NCBI GenBank assembly: GCA_017648065.1
Contig: JAGCJJ010000078.1
Span: forward strand, 1-35,493
Length of the DNA stretch: 35,493 bases
From: Kiritimatiellia bacterium
GTDB taxonomy: Bacteria; Verrucomicrobiota; Kiritimatiellia; RFP12; UBA3636
Direction of reading: 5' to 3'
Shown here: piece by piece, positions 1 through 7,696 of the stretch
Numbering within the stretch: the stretch's first letter is position 1
Layout: each line of letters opens with the position of its first letter
Position numbers and translations under genes: made by a program
Notes under the pieces: model-generated
Database searches by the model: none
Told to the model about the DNA's origin: nothing
The model's input: only the letters and a program-made list of their open reading frames with translations

Positions 1-633
1 AACACGACGGAAGAACTGTCCCTTAGCAGATGCTGGGCGCTCAGCGCGAACTACTGAGATAATTGCCTCTGCGTTTTCAGCTAGCTTATCAGCTTCGAAG
101 CTTAGCTTACCGAATAGTACGCAGATGTTGCCCTGACGATCCATACGGAACTCAACCTTACCAGCCTTCTGAGCCTTAACTGCAGCAGCTGTATCGTCTG
201 TAACTATACCTGTCTTTGGGTTTGGCATCAAACCACGAGGACCTAGCTGACGAGCGATCTTACGAACGCCCTGCATTGCCTCTGGAGTAGCGATTGCTAC
301 ATCGAAATCTGTCCAACCTTCCTTAACCTTCTCGATAAGATCATCATTACCTACGAAGTCTGCGCCTGCTTCGCGAGCTGCATCAGCAGCTGTACCGCCA
401 GCAAAAACAACAACTCGTACGTTCTTACCTGTACCGTGTGGTAGGCTTACTGTACCACGAATCATCTGATCAGACTTACGTGAATCACAACCCATGCGCA
501 TACCGAGCTCCATTGTCTCGTCGAACTTTGCAATTGGGTTTGCCTTGATGAAAGCGATTGCCTCAGCTAGTGAAACTGCCTCAGTTGGTGCCTTCTTGGC
601 TACATCTGTATATTTTTTACCGTGCTTTGCCAT
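1..633 (-). CDS. rplA: 50S ribosomal protein L1 (uL1), 3' end cut by the window
   Basis: The 211 visible codons read [19 protein letters not shown] at the start and contain the L1-type segments [25 protein letters not shown] and [14 protein letters not shown]1 forms the mobile stalk by the ribosomal E site and in many bacteria binds its own mRNA to repress the rplK-rplA pair. Family members are about 230 residues, so roughly 20 C-terminal residues lie beyond base 1. The ATG at 633 has a GGAAGG ribosome binding site just upstream, overlapping the end of rplK; only 17 bases separate the two genes. It is the last gene visible of the rpmG-secE-nusG-rplK-rplA unit; rplJ, rplL and rpoBC would be expected next but are outside the window. 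Confidence 0.97.
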   Translation of the reverse strand, partial: MAKHGKKYTDVAKKAPTEAVSLAEAIAFIKANPIAKFDETMELGMRMGCDSRKSDQMIRGTVSLPHGTGKNVRVVVFAGGTAADAAREAGADFVGNDDLIEKVKEGWTDFDVAIATPEAMQGVRKIARQLGPRGLMPNPKTGIVTDDTAAAVKAQKAGKVEFRMDRQGNICVLFGKLSFEADKLAENAEAIISVVRAERPASAKGQFFRRV

Positions 634-650
634 AGTTATCTACACCTTCC

Positions 651-1079
651 TTAGCCTTCTACTACATCGATGCCCATAGAACGAGCTGTACCCTCGATCA
701 TGCGAGCTGCGTGCTCTTCGTTGATTGCGTTCAAGTCATTTGCCTTGATCTTAACGATTTCCATGATCTGTGACTTTGTTACCTTACCAACCTTTGCGCT
801 ATTTGGCTTACCAGAACCCTTCTGGATACCAGCTGCCTTCTTTAGAAGTACTGCTGCTGGAGGGCTCTTTAGAACGAAGGTGAAGGAACGGTCAGCATAA
901 ACAGTGATAACAACTGGAATAATCATTCCAGACTGTGCCTGTGTTGCTGCATTGAACTCTTTACAGAACGCCATGATGTTAACGCCCTGAGAACCAAGTG
1001 CTGGTCCGATAGGAGGTGCTGGGTTTGCAGCTCCTGCTGGCACCTGCAAACGCACGATGCCTGTTACTTTCTTTGCCAT
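651..1079 (-). CDS. rplK: 50S ribosomal protein L11 (uL11)
   Basis: At 142 residues this is the normal L11 length. The N-terminal domain has the proline-rich [19 protein letters not shown] segment that contacts thiostrepton-type drugs in other bacteria, followed by the FNAAT linker. The C-terminal RNA-binding domain (about residues 75-142) has [13 protein letters not shown] and [11 protein letters not shown]11 binds the GTPase-associated centre of 23S rRNA and supports factor-dependent GTP hydrolysis and RelA activation. It sits between nusG (62 bases upstream) and rplA (17 bases downstream). The 62-base leader can fold and is listed separately as a possible L1 control site. Confidence 0.98.
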   Translation of the reverse strand: MAKKVTGIVRLQVPAGAANPAPPIGPALGSQGVNIMAFCKEFNAATQAQSGMIIPVVITVYADRSFTFVLKSPPAAVLLKKAAGIQKGSGKPNSAKVGKVTKSQIMEIVKIKANDLNAINEEHAARMIEGTARSMGIDVVEG

Positions 1080-1099
1080 ATTATGGTTTTCCTTTGAAT

Positions 1100-1135
1100 A
1101 TACTCTCCCGGGTCCCTACCGGTACATTCGAGTAT
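1100..1135 (-). promoter_or_regulatory. Inverted repeats in the rplK leader, possible L1 target
   Basis: The nusG-rplK gap contains an outer inverted repeat (ATACTC at 1100-1105 with GAGTAT at 1130-1135) enclosing two CCGG blocks (1108-1111 and 1119-1122) that can pair with each other. In E. coli, L1 represses rplKA by binding a hairpin in this same leader, so the position fits. I did not recognise an exact L1 consensus; the function is inferred. Confidence 0.35.
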
Positions 1136-1141
1136 CAATTA

Positions 1142-1780
1142 TTATATGATAGGTGCTGACTCGGTCTCTTCAGGTACTACCTTTTCAACCTCGTAAATAC
1201 CTATCGTAGTAAGGACGTCTCTGCCAAAGATTGTTACATTAACCTTTAGCTCGCCCTTCTCGGGATCTATTTCTTGTACTATGCCAGTTGATGATACAAA
1301 TGGGCCAGACTTAATCTTAACCTCATCACCAACCTCAAATGGGATAACAACCTTAGCTTCTTGACCTGCTTCAGATGCACCAAGAATTGATGCCATCTCT
1401 TCTGCTGATAATGGTTGTGGTTTTCTTTGCTCACCACCCAAGAAACCAATTACACCCTGAATACCACGTATAAATGACCAAACTGGTTCATTCAAAGGAC
1501 GCTCGCCACGCTTTGCGCCTTTGTAATAAACAGCTGCATTAATAAATACATAGCCAGGGAAAAGCTTCTTTGTAATATTTGTCTTACGCTTTTTACCAGA
1601 AGCATCAGTTGTGAAATTAACAACCTTTTCTACAGGAACACGTACATCCTGAATATAGATGTCTAAGCCTTGCTCTTTTGATTGAGCCTTTAATAGCTTC
1701 TCTACTTTTTGTTCCTGACCTGTAAGTGCTTGTAATACAAACCACTCCATTACAGGCTCTAGTTCTAAATCTGTCTGCAT
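1142..1780 (-). CDS. nusG: Transcription termination/antitermination factor NusG
   Basis: The N-terminal NGN domain starts at EWFVLQALTGQEQKVEKLL, and the C-terminal KOW domain reads FEVGDEVKIKSGPFVSSTG through VNVTIFGRD. NusG binds the RNA polymerase clamp, and its KOW domain contacts Rho or S10/NusE, coupling transcription with translation. The ATG at 1780 is chosen because AGAAGG lies 8 bases before it; a TTG at 1816 would add 12 residues and sits nearly on the secE stop. The protein has 212 residues from 1780. The stretch between the domains (about residues 95-150, with GAKRGERPLNE and FLGGEQRKPQP) is longer than in E. coli NusG. It lies 44 bases after secE. Confidence 0.96.
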   Translation of the reverse strand: MQTDLELEPVMEWFVLQALTGQEQKVEKLLKAQSKEQGLDIYIQDVRVPVEKVVNFTTDASGKKRKTNITKKLFPGYVFINAAVYYKGAKRGERPLNEPVWSFIRGIQGVIGFLGGEQRKPQPLSAEEMASILGASEAGQEAKVVIPFEVGDEVKIKSGPFVSSTGIVQEIDPEKGELKVNVTIFGRDVLTTIGIYEVEKVVPEETESAPII

Positions 1781-1824
1781 TAGTATACCTTCTTGCTTAA
1801 AAAAGTGAATAGACAAGGTTTTGC

Positions 1825-2049
1825 TTATCTAATAACTAGGGCGTTAACAATGCCCTGCAAAACCTTGTCACATAGTAATACAAACACTGCTACAAGCAAA
1901 AGCATTGCAGCAATAACCCAGGTAGACTCAACAAGCTCTTTGCGACCAGGCCAAGAAATCTTACTGAATTCAGAACGGCAATCACGTAGGAAACTTCCTA
2001 GTCCCTTTTTCTCTTCTTGTTCCTTTTTCTCTTCTTGTTTGTTGTTCAT
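1825..2049 (-). CDS. secE: Preprotein translocase subunit SecE
   Basis: This 74-residue protein has a charged N-terminal tail (KQEEKKEQEEKK), the conserved amphipathic segment with ISWPGRKEL, and a single transmembrane helix at about residues 45-66 (VIAAMLLLVAVFVLL). This is the short one-helix SecE found in most bacteria, which clamps the two halves of SecY in the membrane. The ATG at 2049 is preceded by a GGAGAG ribosome binding site. It follows tRNA-Trp by 46 bases, with a hairpin in between, and leads into nusG, the classical tRNA-Trp-secE-nusG order. Confidence 0.95.
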   Translation of the reverse strand: MNNKQEEKKEQEEKKGLGSFLRDCRSEFSKISWPGRKELVESTWVIAAMLLLVAVFVLLCDKVLQGIVNALVIR

Positions 2050-2067
2050 GAATCTCTCCAGGACAAA

Positions 2068-2090
2068 ATCCCTATCTCATCGATAGGGAT
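2068..2090 (-). terminator. Perfect 9-bp hairpin between tRNA-Trp and secE
   Basis: ATCCCTATC and GATAGGGAT pair perfectly around a 5-base loop. On the minus strand the stem is followed only by TTTTGT, a weak U-run, so it may be a partial terminator (attenuator) or a 3' processing/protection element for the tRNA. It begins 5 bases after the encoded CCA. Confidence 0.45.
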
Positions 2091-2095
2091 AAAAA

Positions 2096-2171
2096 TGGCA
2101 CGTGGAGCCGGACTCGAACCAGCAACAGGCGGTTTTGGAGACCGCTGCTCTACCAATTGAACTACCCACGT
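2096..2171 (-). tRNA. tRNA-Trp (anticodon CCA)
   Basis: The minus strand folds into a full cloverleaf: acceptor ACGTGGG with TCCACGT (one G-U pair at the base), D arm GTTC...GAGC, anticodon stem GCGGT/ACCGC with loop CTCCAAA (anticodon CCA), and T arm GCTGG-TTCGAGT-CCGGC. The discriminator base is G and the 3' CCA is encoded at 2096-2098. The mature body without CCA is 2099-2171. It lies between rpmG and secE, a common place for tRNA-Trp, and is probably cut from the rpmG-secE transcript. Confidence 0.98.
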
Positions 2172-2224
2172 ATTAAAATCGTTTTTTACTCTATAATCTT
2201 AATAGTTATATCAGCAAATAACGC

Positions 2225-2377
2225 TTACTTTACTTCCTTATGAAGTGTGCGTTTACGCTCATTTGGGCAGAACTTCTTCTGCTCAAGACGTGCTGACATT
2301 GTCTTCTTATTACGAGTTGTTGTATAGTTACGGCGCTTGCACTCTGTGCATTCCATTATAGCGAGCTCTCTCGGCAT
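2225..2377 (-). CDS. rpmG: 50S ribosomal protein L33 (bL33)
   Basis: This 50-residue gene starts MPRELAIMECTECKRRNYTT and ends RKRTLHKEVK, typical of L33. Most zinc-binding L33 proteins have two CxxC pairs; here C10 and C13 form the first pair, but the second is FCPNE, with one cysteine at residue 37 and none at residue 40, so a complete four-cysteine site is missing. The ATG at 2377 has AGGAG seven bases upstream. It is the first gene after the promoter at 2420-2449 and is followed by tRNA-Trp 53 bases on. Confidence 0.95.
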   Translation of the reverse strand: MPRELAIMECTECKRRNYTTTRNKKTMSARLEQKKFCPNERKRTLHKEVK

Positions 2378-2419
2378 AATATAACTCCTAAAATCATTGC
2401 TTTGAAAAATTGAGATGTT

Positions 2420-2449
2420 AATTTACCATAACTCTTAAACGTAAATCAA
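2420..2449 (-). promoter_or_regulatory. Promoter of the rpmG-tRNA-Trp-secE-nusG-rplK-rplA unit
   Basis: On the minus strand, TTGATT (2444-2449) is followed 18 bases later by TAAATT (2420-2425), with TGG directly before it as an extended -10. An A-tract lies upstream, like an UP element. The core, AAGAGTTATGGTAAATTA on the minus strand (2419-2436), is repeated exactly at the rpsL promoter with the same 18-base spacing. Transcription would begin about 35 bases before rpmG. Confidence 0.7.
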
Positions 2450-2640
2450 GTCTTTTTTTTAGATTTTTTTATTTTTTTTCAATAATTTCTTAAATTTTCT
2501 TTTATAAAACGATATTTTTGACTTAAATTCCTATTTTATTAGGGAATGTTATTTAATCTAAAATCTATTTAATGAAAAGTACGAGAATTTGTCTATATCT
2601 TGAATCTTGAAGGGAGAGTAAATAAGAGCATAAGAAATGC

Positions 2641-2674
2641 AGGAGGAGCACGTCCCAATCGTTGTGCTCCTCCT
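2641..2674. repeat. Perfect 11-bp inverted repeat with 12-base loop
   Basis: AGGAGGAGCAC (2641-2651) and GTGCTCCTCCT (2664-2674) are exact reverse complements around a 12-base loop. There is no T-run on either side, so it is not a simple terminator. On the plus strand the right arm continues into ACCTCCTAAG, giving two CCTCC words that could pair with ribosome binding sites. Its role is unknown. Confidence 0.6.
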
Positions 2675-2971
2675 ACCTCCTAAGTATGATAGGTTTATTT
2701 CAGAAAAAATAAACCACCTTTCCTAAACGCGCGAGCTTTGCATGCTTGATCCAGCAATATAATTTGATTTATAGCAGACGATGAGACGAGAGGCTTTGTT
2801 TCCTCAGTTCTGTTGTTGCATTAACATACATAGAACATGAGACAAGAGACGTTAGACGAGAGACACATACATTGGGCTAGAAGACAATCAGACAAAATGA
2901 TTGAATTTAATCGGATATATTGCGGGGCATTGCTTCATATTGCAACGAGCTGCTTCATCAAACTAAAACAA

Positions 2972-3001
2972 AAAAAAGGCGCCCCAATGGGACGCCTTTT
3001 T
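2972..3001 (-). terminator. Rho-independent terminator after rplO
   Basis: An 8-bp G+C-rich stem (GGCGCCCC at 2978-2985 with GGGACGCC at 2989-2996, including one wobble) is flanked by an A-run on the left and a T-run on the right. On the minus strand it ends in a run of T and lies 27 bases beyond the rplO stop, closing the ribosomal-protein unit. It could also act on the plus strand. The hairpin is nearly the same as the one after the phosphofructokinase gene. Confidence 0.88.
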
Positions 3002-3027
3002 GATAATTGCGATTTATCTCACAATAA

Positions 3028-3483
3028 TTATGCGATTACTTCGCATGTACCACCAAGAGCTTCGATCTTAGCCTTAGCTGTAGCTGAGAAAGCGTTAGCC
3101 TTAACAGTTAGCTTCTTCTCTAGATCACCCTTGCAAAGTACCTTGAAGCCGCCATTAGCGAACTTCTTAACTGCGCCAGCTGCAACTAGTGCTGCTGCGT
3201 CTACTACATCGCCATCCTTGAAGAATGAGTTTAGTACTTCTAGGTTAACAGCTGTGTATGCTACACGTGCTGGGTTCTTGAAGCCACGCTTTGGAAGACG
3301 ACGCAATAGTGGCATCTGACCACCCTCGAAGTTTACCTTCCTCTTGTGACCCTTACGAGCCATCTGGCCCTTGTTACCCTTACCAGAAGTCTTACCCTTA
3401 CCTGATGACTCACCACGGCCAAGACGCTTTGATGTCTTGTTTGAACCAGGTGTTGTATAAAGATTAGAAAGTGATAGTGTCAT
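3028..3483 (-). CDS. rplO: 50S ribosomal protein L15 (uL15)
   Basis: The 151-residue product has the glycine/lysine-rich N-terminal extension of L15 (KRLGRGESSGKGKTSGKGN, about residues 19-37), which threads into 23S rRNA, and the FEGGQMPLLRRLPKRGF block. The C-terminal part ends with KIEALGGTCEVIA. It starts 11 bases after rpsE, leaving no room for rpmD (L30), which sits between them in many bacteria. It is the last gene of the unit: a terminator follows, not secY. Confidence 0.97.
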   Translation of the reverse strand: MTLSLSNLYTTPGSNKTSKRLGRGESSGKGKTSGKGNKGQMARKGHKRKVNFEGGQMPLLRRLPKRGFKNPARVAYTAVNLEVLNSFFKDGDVVDAAALVAAGAVKKFANGGFKVLCKGDLEKKLTVKANAFSATAKAKIEALGGTCEVIA

Positions 3484-3494
3484 TTTCAGTCTCC

Positions 3495-3974
3495 TTATGC
3501 GTTACGCTGTGCCTTGATTTCCTCAGCAGTGCGGAGCTGTGAAAGAGCGTCGAATGTAGCCTTAACTACGTTCAAGCGGTTCTTACTGCCCTGGCTCTTG
3601 CCTAGGATGTTGTGAATACCAGATAGCTCTAGAACTGCGCGCATACCGCCACCAGCGATAACACCAGTACCGTCGCATGCAGGCTTTAGAAGCACACGGC
3701 CACCATCGCACTGACCTGTAACCTCGTGAGGGATTGTTGTACCCTTCATCTTGATAGTTACTAGAGAGCGCTTAGCTGCCTCTGTACCCTTACGGATAGC
3801 TTCGCTAACCTCGTTTGCCTTACCGAAGCCTAGGCCTACCTTGCCAGCGCGGTTGCCGATAACGACAACTGCACTGAAGCTAAAACGGCGACCGCCCTTA
3901 ACTACTTTGGCGCAACGATTAACGAATACGACATTCTCCTCAAACTCAGGAGTCTCTTTTTCTTCGAAAGCCAT
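3495..3974 (-). CDS. rpsE: 30S ribosomal protein S5 (uS5)
   Basis: This 159-residue protein has the S5 N-terminal RNA-binding part ([19 protein letters not shown]), the loop [20 protein letters not shown] and the C-terminal fold with [18 protein letters not shown]5 sits near the mRNA entrance of the 30S subunit and affects decoding accuracy. Its ATG overlaps the rplR stop by one base (TAATG), so translation is probably coupled to rplR. Confidence 0.98.
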   Translation of the reverse strand: MAFEEKETPEFEENVVFVNRCAKVVKGGRRFSFSAVVVIGNRAGKVGLGFGKANEVSEAIRKGTEAAKRSLVTIKMKGTTIPHEVTGQCDGGRVLLKPACDGTGVIAGGGMRAVLELSGIHNILGKSQGSKNRLNVVKATFDALSQLRTAEEIKAQRNA

Positions 3975-4339
3975 TATTCAGCCTCCTCTTCACGTACCTT
4001 TAGACCTGATGCAAGTACTGTCTCAACTAGCTGCTTAACGCGGCCGTGGAAACGGAAACCACCGCGGTCGATAACGATTGTCGTAATACCTTTAGCCTTA
4101 GCTGCCTCAGCTGCTTTTTCGCCTAGAGCCTTAGCTGTTTCGATATTTAGTTTTGCATCCATGCCTAGTGTGCTAGCAGCTGCTAGTGTTGTGCCTGCAT
4201 CGTCATCAATAAACTGCACATACATGTGAGAGTTTGAAACGAATACTGACATACGTGGGCGTGCTGCTGTGCCTGCGATCTTTTGACGTAGGCGCTTATG
4301 GCGGCGGATGCGATAGTCTTTACGATTTTCAAGCTTCAT
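3974..4339 (-). CDS. rplR: 50S ribosomal protein L18 (uL18)
   Basis: The protein has 121 residues, a typical L18 length, with the basic N-terminus [19 protein letters not shown] and the C-terminal [16 protein letters not shown] segment. L18 carries 5S rRNA into the large subunit with L5. It lies 18 bases after rplF and shares its last base with the rpsE start. Confidence 0.97.
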   Translation of the reverse strand: MKLENRKDYRIRRHKRLRQKIAGTAARPRMSVFVSNSHMYVQFIDDDAGTTLAAASTLGMDAKLNIETAKALGEKAAEAAKAKGITTIVIDRGGFRFHGRVKQLVETVLASGLKVREEEAE

Positions 4340-4357
4340 AACTTAAAGTTCTTCCTA

Positions 4358-4894
4358 TTAAGCAACTGTCTTACCTTCCTTACGACGAATCTTCTCATCC
4401 GTGTAACGAATACCCTTGCCCTTATATGGCTCTGCTGGGTAATAAGAGCGAATATCTGCTGCGACACGACCAACTAGCTGCTTGTCAATGCCCTCAACTG
4501 TGATTTTCACACCACCCTGCTCTGTAACCTTAACACCTGCTGGGATTGAATAATCCTTTGGAGATGCAAAGCCTAGAGATAGAGAAAGTGTGGAACCTGC
4601 GATAACAGCCTTAAAACCAACACCCTCGATATCAAGTGTCTTCTTATAGCCTTCTGCTACGCCAACGATCATGTTATTGATTAGTGTGCGTGCTAGACCA
4701 TGGAAGGACTTGTGCTGACGAATATCAGAAGCGCGTGTAACGATTACCTGGTTTTCCTTGACTTCTGCTGTGATACCCTCTGGAAGAGTGTATGTTAGCT
4801 CGCCAAGCTTACCCTTTACGTTAACAACATTGTTGTTGATAGTAACAGTAACGCCTGCCTTGATTTCAACTGGAGTTTTACCAATTCTTGACAT
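4358..4894 (-). CDS. rplF: 50S ribosomal protein L6 (uL6)
   Basis: This 178-residue protein has the two repeated L6 domains: the first begins MSRIGKTPVEIKAGV and the second carries GVGFKAVIAGSTLSLSLGF. The family signature near the C-terminus, PAEPYKGKGIRYTDEKIRRK, is intact. L6 lies near the factor-binding site of the large subunit. It is 14 bases downstream of rpsH. Confidence 0.98.
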   Translation of the reverse strand: MSRIGKTPVEIKAGVTVTINNNVVNVKGKLGELTYTLPEGITAEVKENQVIVTRASDIRQHKSFHGLARTLINNMIVGVAEGYKKTLDIEGVGFKAVIAGSTLSLSLGFASPKDYSIPAGVKVTEQGGVKITVEGIDKQLVGRVAADIRSYYPAEPYKGKGIRYTDEKIRRKEGKTVA

Positions 4895-4908
4895 TTACGT
4901 TCCTCCTA

Positions 4909-5304
4909 TTACCAAACGCTGCAGATAATCTCGCCACCTAGCTTAGCACGGCGAGCCTTGTGGCCAGCCATGATGCCGCGGTTTGTTGAGAGAATTGCAA
5001 TTCCAAGACCACCAAGTACGCGAGGAATTTCTTCGCAGCCGCAGAAGCGGCGTAGGCCTGGAGTAGACTCACGGCGGATACCGCGAATTACTGGCTTCTC
5101 ATTCTCGTCATACTTTAGTGCGATACGAAGTACCTTCTTTGCATCGCCTTCGATTTCAAAGTCTGCAATGTAGCCTTCTTCCTTAAGAACGCTAGCGATT
5201 CCAGCCTTCTGCTTTGAGCTAGGTAGCTCAATGATTTCGATACCTGCACTCTGTGCATTGCGGATACGTGTTAGCATATCTGCGATTGGATCTGTCAAAC
5301 TCAT
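4909..5304 (-). CDS. rpsH: 30S ribosomal protein S8 (uS8)
   Basis: The 131-residue product begins MSLTDPIADMLTRIRNAQSA and ends with the S8 signature ILSTNRGIMAGHKARRAKLG followed by GEIICSVW. S8 organises the central domain of 16S rRNA. In E. coli it represses the spc operon by binding mRNA near rplE; I did not find a clear copy of that site. It follows rpsN by 19 bases. Confidence 0.98.
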   Translation of the reverse strand: MSLTDPIADMLTRIRNAQSAGIEIIELPSSKQKAGIASVLKEEGYIADFEIEGDAKKVLRIALKYDENEKPVIRGIRRESTPGLRRFCGCEEIPRVLGGLGIAILSTNRGIMAGHKARRAKLGGEIICSVW

Positions 5305-5323
5305 TTTAACGTAGCTCCTTTTC

Positions 5324-5509
5324 TTACCATGATGCCTTTGTTACGCCAGGGATCTGACCAGTTACTGCTAGCTCACGGAAGCAAATACGGCATAGCTTGA
5401 ACTTGCCCATAAATGCATGTGGACGACCACAGCGGCTGCAGCGGTTATAGCCACGAACCTTGAACTTAGGCTTGCGTGCTGCTTTAGCGATTAATGCTTT
5501 TCTTGCCAT
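5324..5509 (-). CDS. rpsN: 30S ribosomal protein S14, zinc-binding short form (uS14)
   Basis: At 61 residues this is the short, zinc-type S14. The four cysteines C24, C27, C40 and C43 form CSRC and CRIC pairs, and the C-terminus [11 protein letters not shown] matches the family. S14 helps assemble the 30S head. It lies 16 bases after rplE in the usual spc order. Confidence 0.98.
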   Translation of the reverse strand: MARKALIAKAARKPKFKVRGYNRCSRCGRPHAFMGKFKLCRICFRELAVTGQIPGVTKASW

Positions 5510-5525
5510 AGTTTTCTAGCTCCCA

Positions 5526-6065
5526 TTAGCGGCCTGCGAAAGGCATGCCTAGCTGAGTGAGAAGCTCTTTTGCCTTCTCGTCAGTATCAGCTGTTGTTAC
5601 GATGGTGATATCCATACCCTGCTCTGGTGCGCCATGACGGCTTAGATCGATTTCAGGGAAAATGGTCTGCTCCTTCAAACCTAGAGTATAGTTACCTCTG
5701 TGGTCGAAGCCCTTGTTAGGAACACCGCGGAAGTCACGAATACGTGGTAGAGCGATGTTAATGAAACGATCTAAGAAATCGTACATTCTGCTGCCACGAA
5801 GAGTGACCTTAGCTCCGATAACCATACCTTCACGGAGTTTGAAGTTAGAGATGCTCTTACGAGCTGCGCAAAGAGCAGGCTTCTGACCTGTAATCTTTGT
5901 CAAATCTTCAATAACAGACTTCTGTGTATCCTTATCAACGATACCGAAAGCCATATTTACTACGATTTTCTCTAGTTTAGGTACTACCATAGGATTTGTG
6001 ATGCCATACTTCTGAATTAGAGCTGGCACGACCTGTTCCTGGTATTTCTGTTTAAGATTTGCCAT
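5526..6065 (-). CDS. rplE: 50S ribosomal protein L5 (uL5)
   Basis: This 179-residue protein has the L5 segments [35 protein letters not shown] and LRDFRGV-like [19 protein letters not shown]5 contacts 5S rRNA and the P-site tRNA. It starts 12 bases after rplX. The length and every conserved block agree with an intact gene. Confidence 0.98.
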   Translation of the reverse strand: MANLKQKYQEQVVPALIQKYGITNPMVVPKLEKIVVNMAFGIVDKDTQKSVIEDLTKITGQKPALCAARKSISNFKLREGMVIGAKVTLRGSRMYDFLDRFINIALPRIRDFRGVPNKGFDHRGNYTLGLKEQTIFPEIDLSRHGAPEQGMDITIVTTADTDEKAKELLTQLGMPFAGR

Positions 6066-6077
6066 TTGTACTTATCC

Positions 6078-6398
6078 TTACTTATCGAAACGATAACCTG
6101 TGCCCTTAGCCACACGTACGCTCTTACCATCCTCACGAACGCGAGAGATGCGAACACCCTTCTTTGCCTCTGGATCGTATGGCATTAGATTTGACATATC
6201 GATTGGAGAAGGCAAATCAACGATTGCGCCCTCTGGATATGCCTGGCTCTTTGCAACTGTCTTCTTCTTCATGTTGATACCTTCGACCAATGCCTTGTTC
6301 TTAGTATAATCAACAGCTAGAACTTTACCAGTCTTGCCATTATCTTTGCCTGCGATTACGATAACGGTATCGTCCTTCTTAATTCTTTTAACGCTCAT
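6078..6398 (-). CDS. rplX: 50S ribosomal protein L24 (uL24)
   Basis: The 106-residue protein opens with a KOW motif (IKKDDTVIVIAGKDNGKTGK) that holds early 23S rRNA folding intermediates, followed by the GINMKKKTV segment. The first base of its ATG region overlaps the rplN stop as TAATG, so the two are translated in a coupled way. Confidence 0.97.
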   Translation of the reverse strand: MSVKRIKKDDTVIVIAGKDNGKTGKVLAVDYTKNKALVEGINMKKKTVAKSQAYPEGAIVDLPSPIDMSNLMPYDPEAKKGVRISRVREDGKSVRVAKGTGYRFDK

Positions 6399-6763
6399 TA
6401 CAATACCTCCGGAGCTAATGAAACAATCTTCATATAGTTCTTATCACGAAGCTCGCGAGCAACAGGGCCAAAGATACGAGATCCGATTGGATTCTTCTTT
6501 GCATCCACGATTACTACTGCGTTGCTATCGAATTTGATGTATGAGCCATCTGCGCGGCGAATTGGATATGCTGTGCGTACGATAACTGCTAGGCATACCT
6601 GACCCTTCTTAACCGCACCATTAGGCTGAGCTTCTTTAACGGCTACGCGGATTACGTCACCAACGTATGCATAACGCTTACGCTGACCTAGTACACGGAA
6701 GCAACGTACGCGACGTGCACCTGTGTTATCCGCTACTGCCAAATCGGTTTCTTCCTGGATCAT
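6398..6763 (-). CDS. rplN: 50S ribosomal protein L14 (uL14)
   Basis: The 121-residue protein starts [20 protein letters not shown], the highly conserved L14 opening, and contains [15 protein letters not shown] and [19 protein letters not shown]14 forms an inter-subunit bridge near the sarcin-ricin loop. It begins one base after rpsQ ends. Confidence 0.98.
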   Translation of the reverse strand: MIQEETDLAVADNTGARRVRCFRVLGQRKRYAYVGDVIRVAVKEAQPNGAVKKGQVCLAVIVRTAYPIRRADGSYIKFDSNAVVIVDAKKNPIGSRIFGPVARELRDKNYMKIVSLAPEVL

Positions 6764-6764
6764 G

Positions 6765-7064
6765 TTATTTAACCTCTCCGGCTGCTGCCTTTGTATCGAT
6801 GATCTTAACGAGGCGCCAGCGCTTCATGCGGCTTAGTGGGCGGCACTCCTGTATCTCTACGAAATCACCAACAACTGCCTTGTTTTCCTCATCATGTGTG
6901 TGGAACTTATTGCGAGCGATAAGCTGCTTCTTATAGAGCTTGTGGTGGTAGCGACGCTCAACAAGTACTACGATAGTCTTGTCACCGCTCTTGCTAACAA
7001 CAGTACCTCTACGTGTCTTACGACGATTGCGCTCAACAGGCTCTTTAACAACTTCTTCAGACAT
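6765..7064 (-). CDS. rpsQ: 30S ribosomal protein S17 (uS17)
   Basis: This 99-residue S17 is somewhat longer than the usual 84-90, with an acidic N-terminal lead ([13 protein letters not shown]) before the core [19 protein letters not shown]. The OB-fold continues through [19 protein letters not shown] and the signature block [18 protein letters not shown]. The ATG at 7064 overlaps nothing upstream; rpmC ends 5 bases before it. Confidence 0.97.
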   Translation of the reverse strand: MSEEVVKEPVERNRRKTRRGTVVSKSGDKTIVVLVERRYHHKLYKKQLIARNKFHTHDEENKAVVGDFVEIQECRPLSRMKRWRLVKIIDTKAAAGEVK

Positions 7065-7069
7065 TGTTA

Positions 7070-7261
7070 TTATTCTCCTCGTTCGCGGATTACTGTCTTC
7101 ATACGAGCTACATCACGACGGAGTGTACGTACCTTAACAGGCTTTACAGAACCATCTGCTGCTGCATTCTTGACTTTTGTTACAGCGATTTCACGCTCAG
7201 CCTCTTTGATCTGAGCTAAAATCTCTTCAGTTGTGTTTTCACGAATCTGCTTTACTTTCAT
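7070..7261 (-). CDS. rpmC: 50S ribosomal protein L29 (uL29)
   Basis: A 63-residue helical protein starting MKVKQIRENTTEEILAQIKE, with the C-terminal RTLRRDVARMKTVIRERG that matches the L29 signature. L29 lies at the peptide exit tunnel, where trigger factor and SRP dock in other bacteria. It sits 12 bases after rplP in the standard S10 order. Confidence 0.95.
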   Translation of the reverse strand: MKVKQIRENTTEEILAQIKEAEREIAVTKVKNAAADGSVKPVKVRTLRRDVARMKTVIRERGE

Positions 7262-7273
7262 TTCGTGCTCTCC

Positions 7274-7696
7274 TTAAAGCTCTGTGCCATCACGGCGGAT
7301 TAGAACTGTGCGTACACCTAGCTTAGCTGCAGCAAGGCGCATTGCCTCACGTGCTAGACCGTCAGGAACACCTGCAAGCTCGAACATAACGTGACCAGGT
7401 AGAACTACTGCTACCCAGAACTCTGGATTACCTTTACCCTTACCCATACGAACTTCGATAGGCTTCTTAGATACTGGTTTATCTGGATAGATACGAATCC
7501 ATAGCTGACCGCGACGCTTTAGGTGACGGTTGATTGCAACACGGCAAGCCTCGATTTGGATGTTTGTGATCCAAGCACGCTCTAGTGTCTTTAGACCATA
7601 ATCACCCTGTGCTAGCTGAGTGTTGCTAGTAGCGATACCAGAGCGGCTACCACGCTGCACCTTGCGGTGCTTAACTCTTTTAGGCATTAGCGGCAT
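7274..7696 (-). CDS. rplP: 50S ribosomal protein L16 (uL16)
   Basis: The protein has the L16 features [31 protein letters not shown] and [20 protein letters not shown]. It fits against the A-site tRNA. The ATG at 7696 gives 140 residues and has AAGGGG eight bases upstream; the next ATG at 7687 lacks such a site at the right distance. The chosen start overlaps the end of rpsC by 17 bases, a larger overlap than elsewhere in this operon. Confidence 0.96.
   Translation of the reverse strand: MPLMPKRVKHRKVQRGSRSGIATSNTQLAQGDYGLKTLERAWITNIQIEACRVAINRHLKRRGQLWIRIYPDKPVSKKPIEVRMGKGKGNPEFWVAVVLPGHVMFELAGVPDGLAREAMRLAAAKLGVRTVLIRRDGTEL

Larger units (their letters stand above)
2450..3027. other. Long non-coding spacer between the rplO and rpmG units
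   Basis: No convincing gene is seen here. From right to left it holds the rplO terminator (2972-3001); a GA-rich stretch with repeated words (AGACGAGAG, GAGACAAGAGAC, AGACGAGAGAC) at about 2776-2895; a 9-bp A+T hairpin (2692-2715); an 11-bp perfect inverted repeat (2641-2674); and A/T runs at 2451-2530 behind the rpmG promoter. A plus-strand reading frame beginning near 2837 is mostly the antisense of rplO and is not accepted as a gene. Confidence 0.6.

Noticed and set aside
1781-1816. TTG start for nusG
   Set aside because: The downstream ATG at 1780 has a well-spaced AGAAGG site, and the extra residues come from that leader sequence.
2776-2895. CRISPR-like array from repeated AGAC/GAGAC words
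   Set aside because: The words are short, irregular and lack spacers of even length; no cas gene is present.
2837-3319. 160-codon open frame on the plus strand
   Set aside because: It runs through the rplO terminator and most of its length is the antisense of rplO; no ribosome binding site and no recognisable protein.
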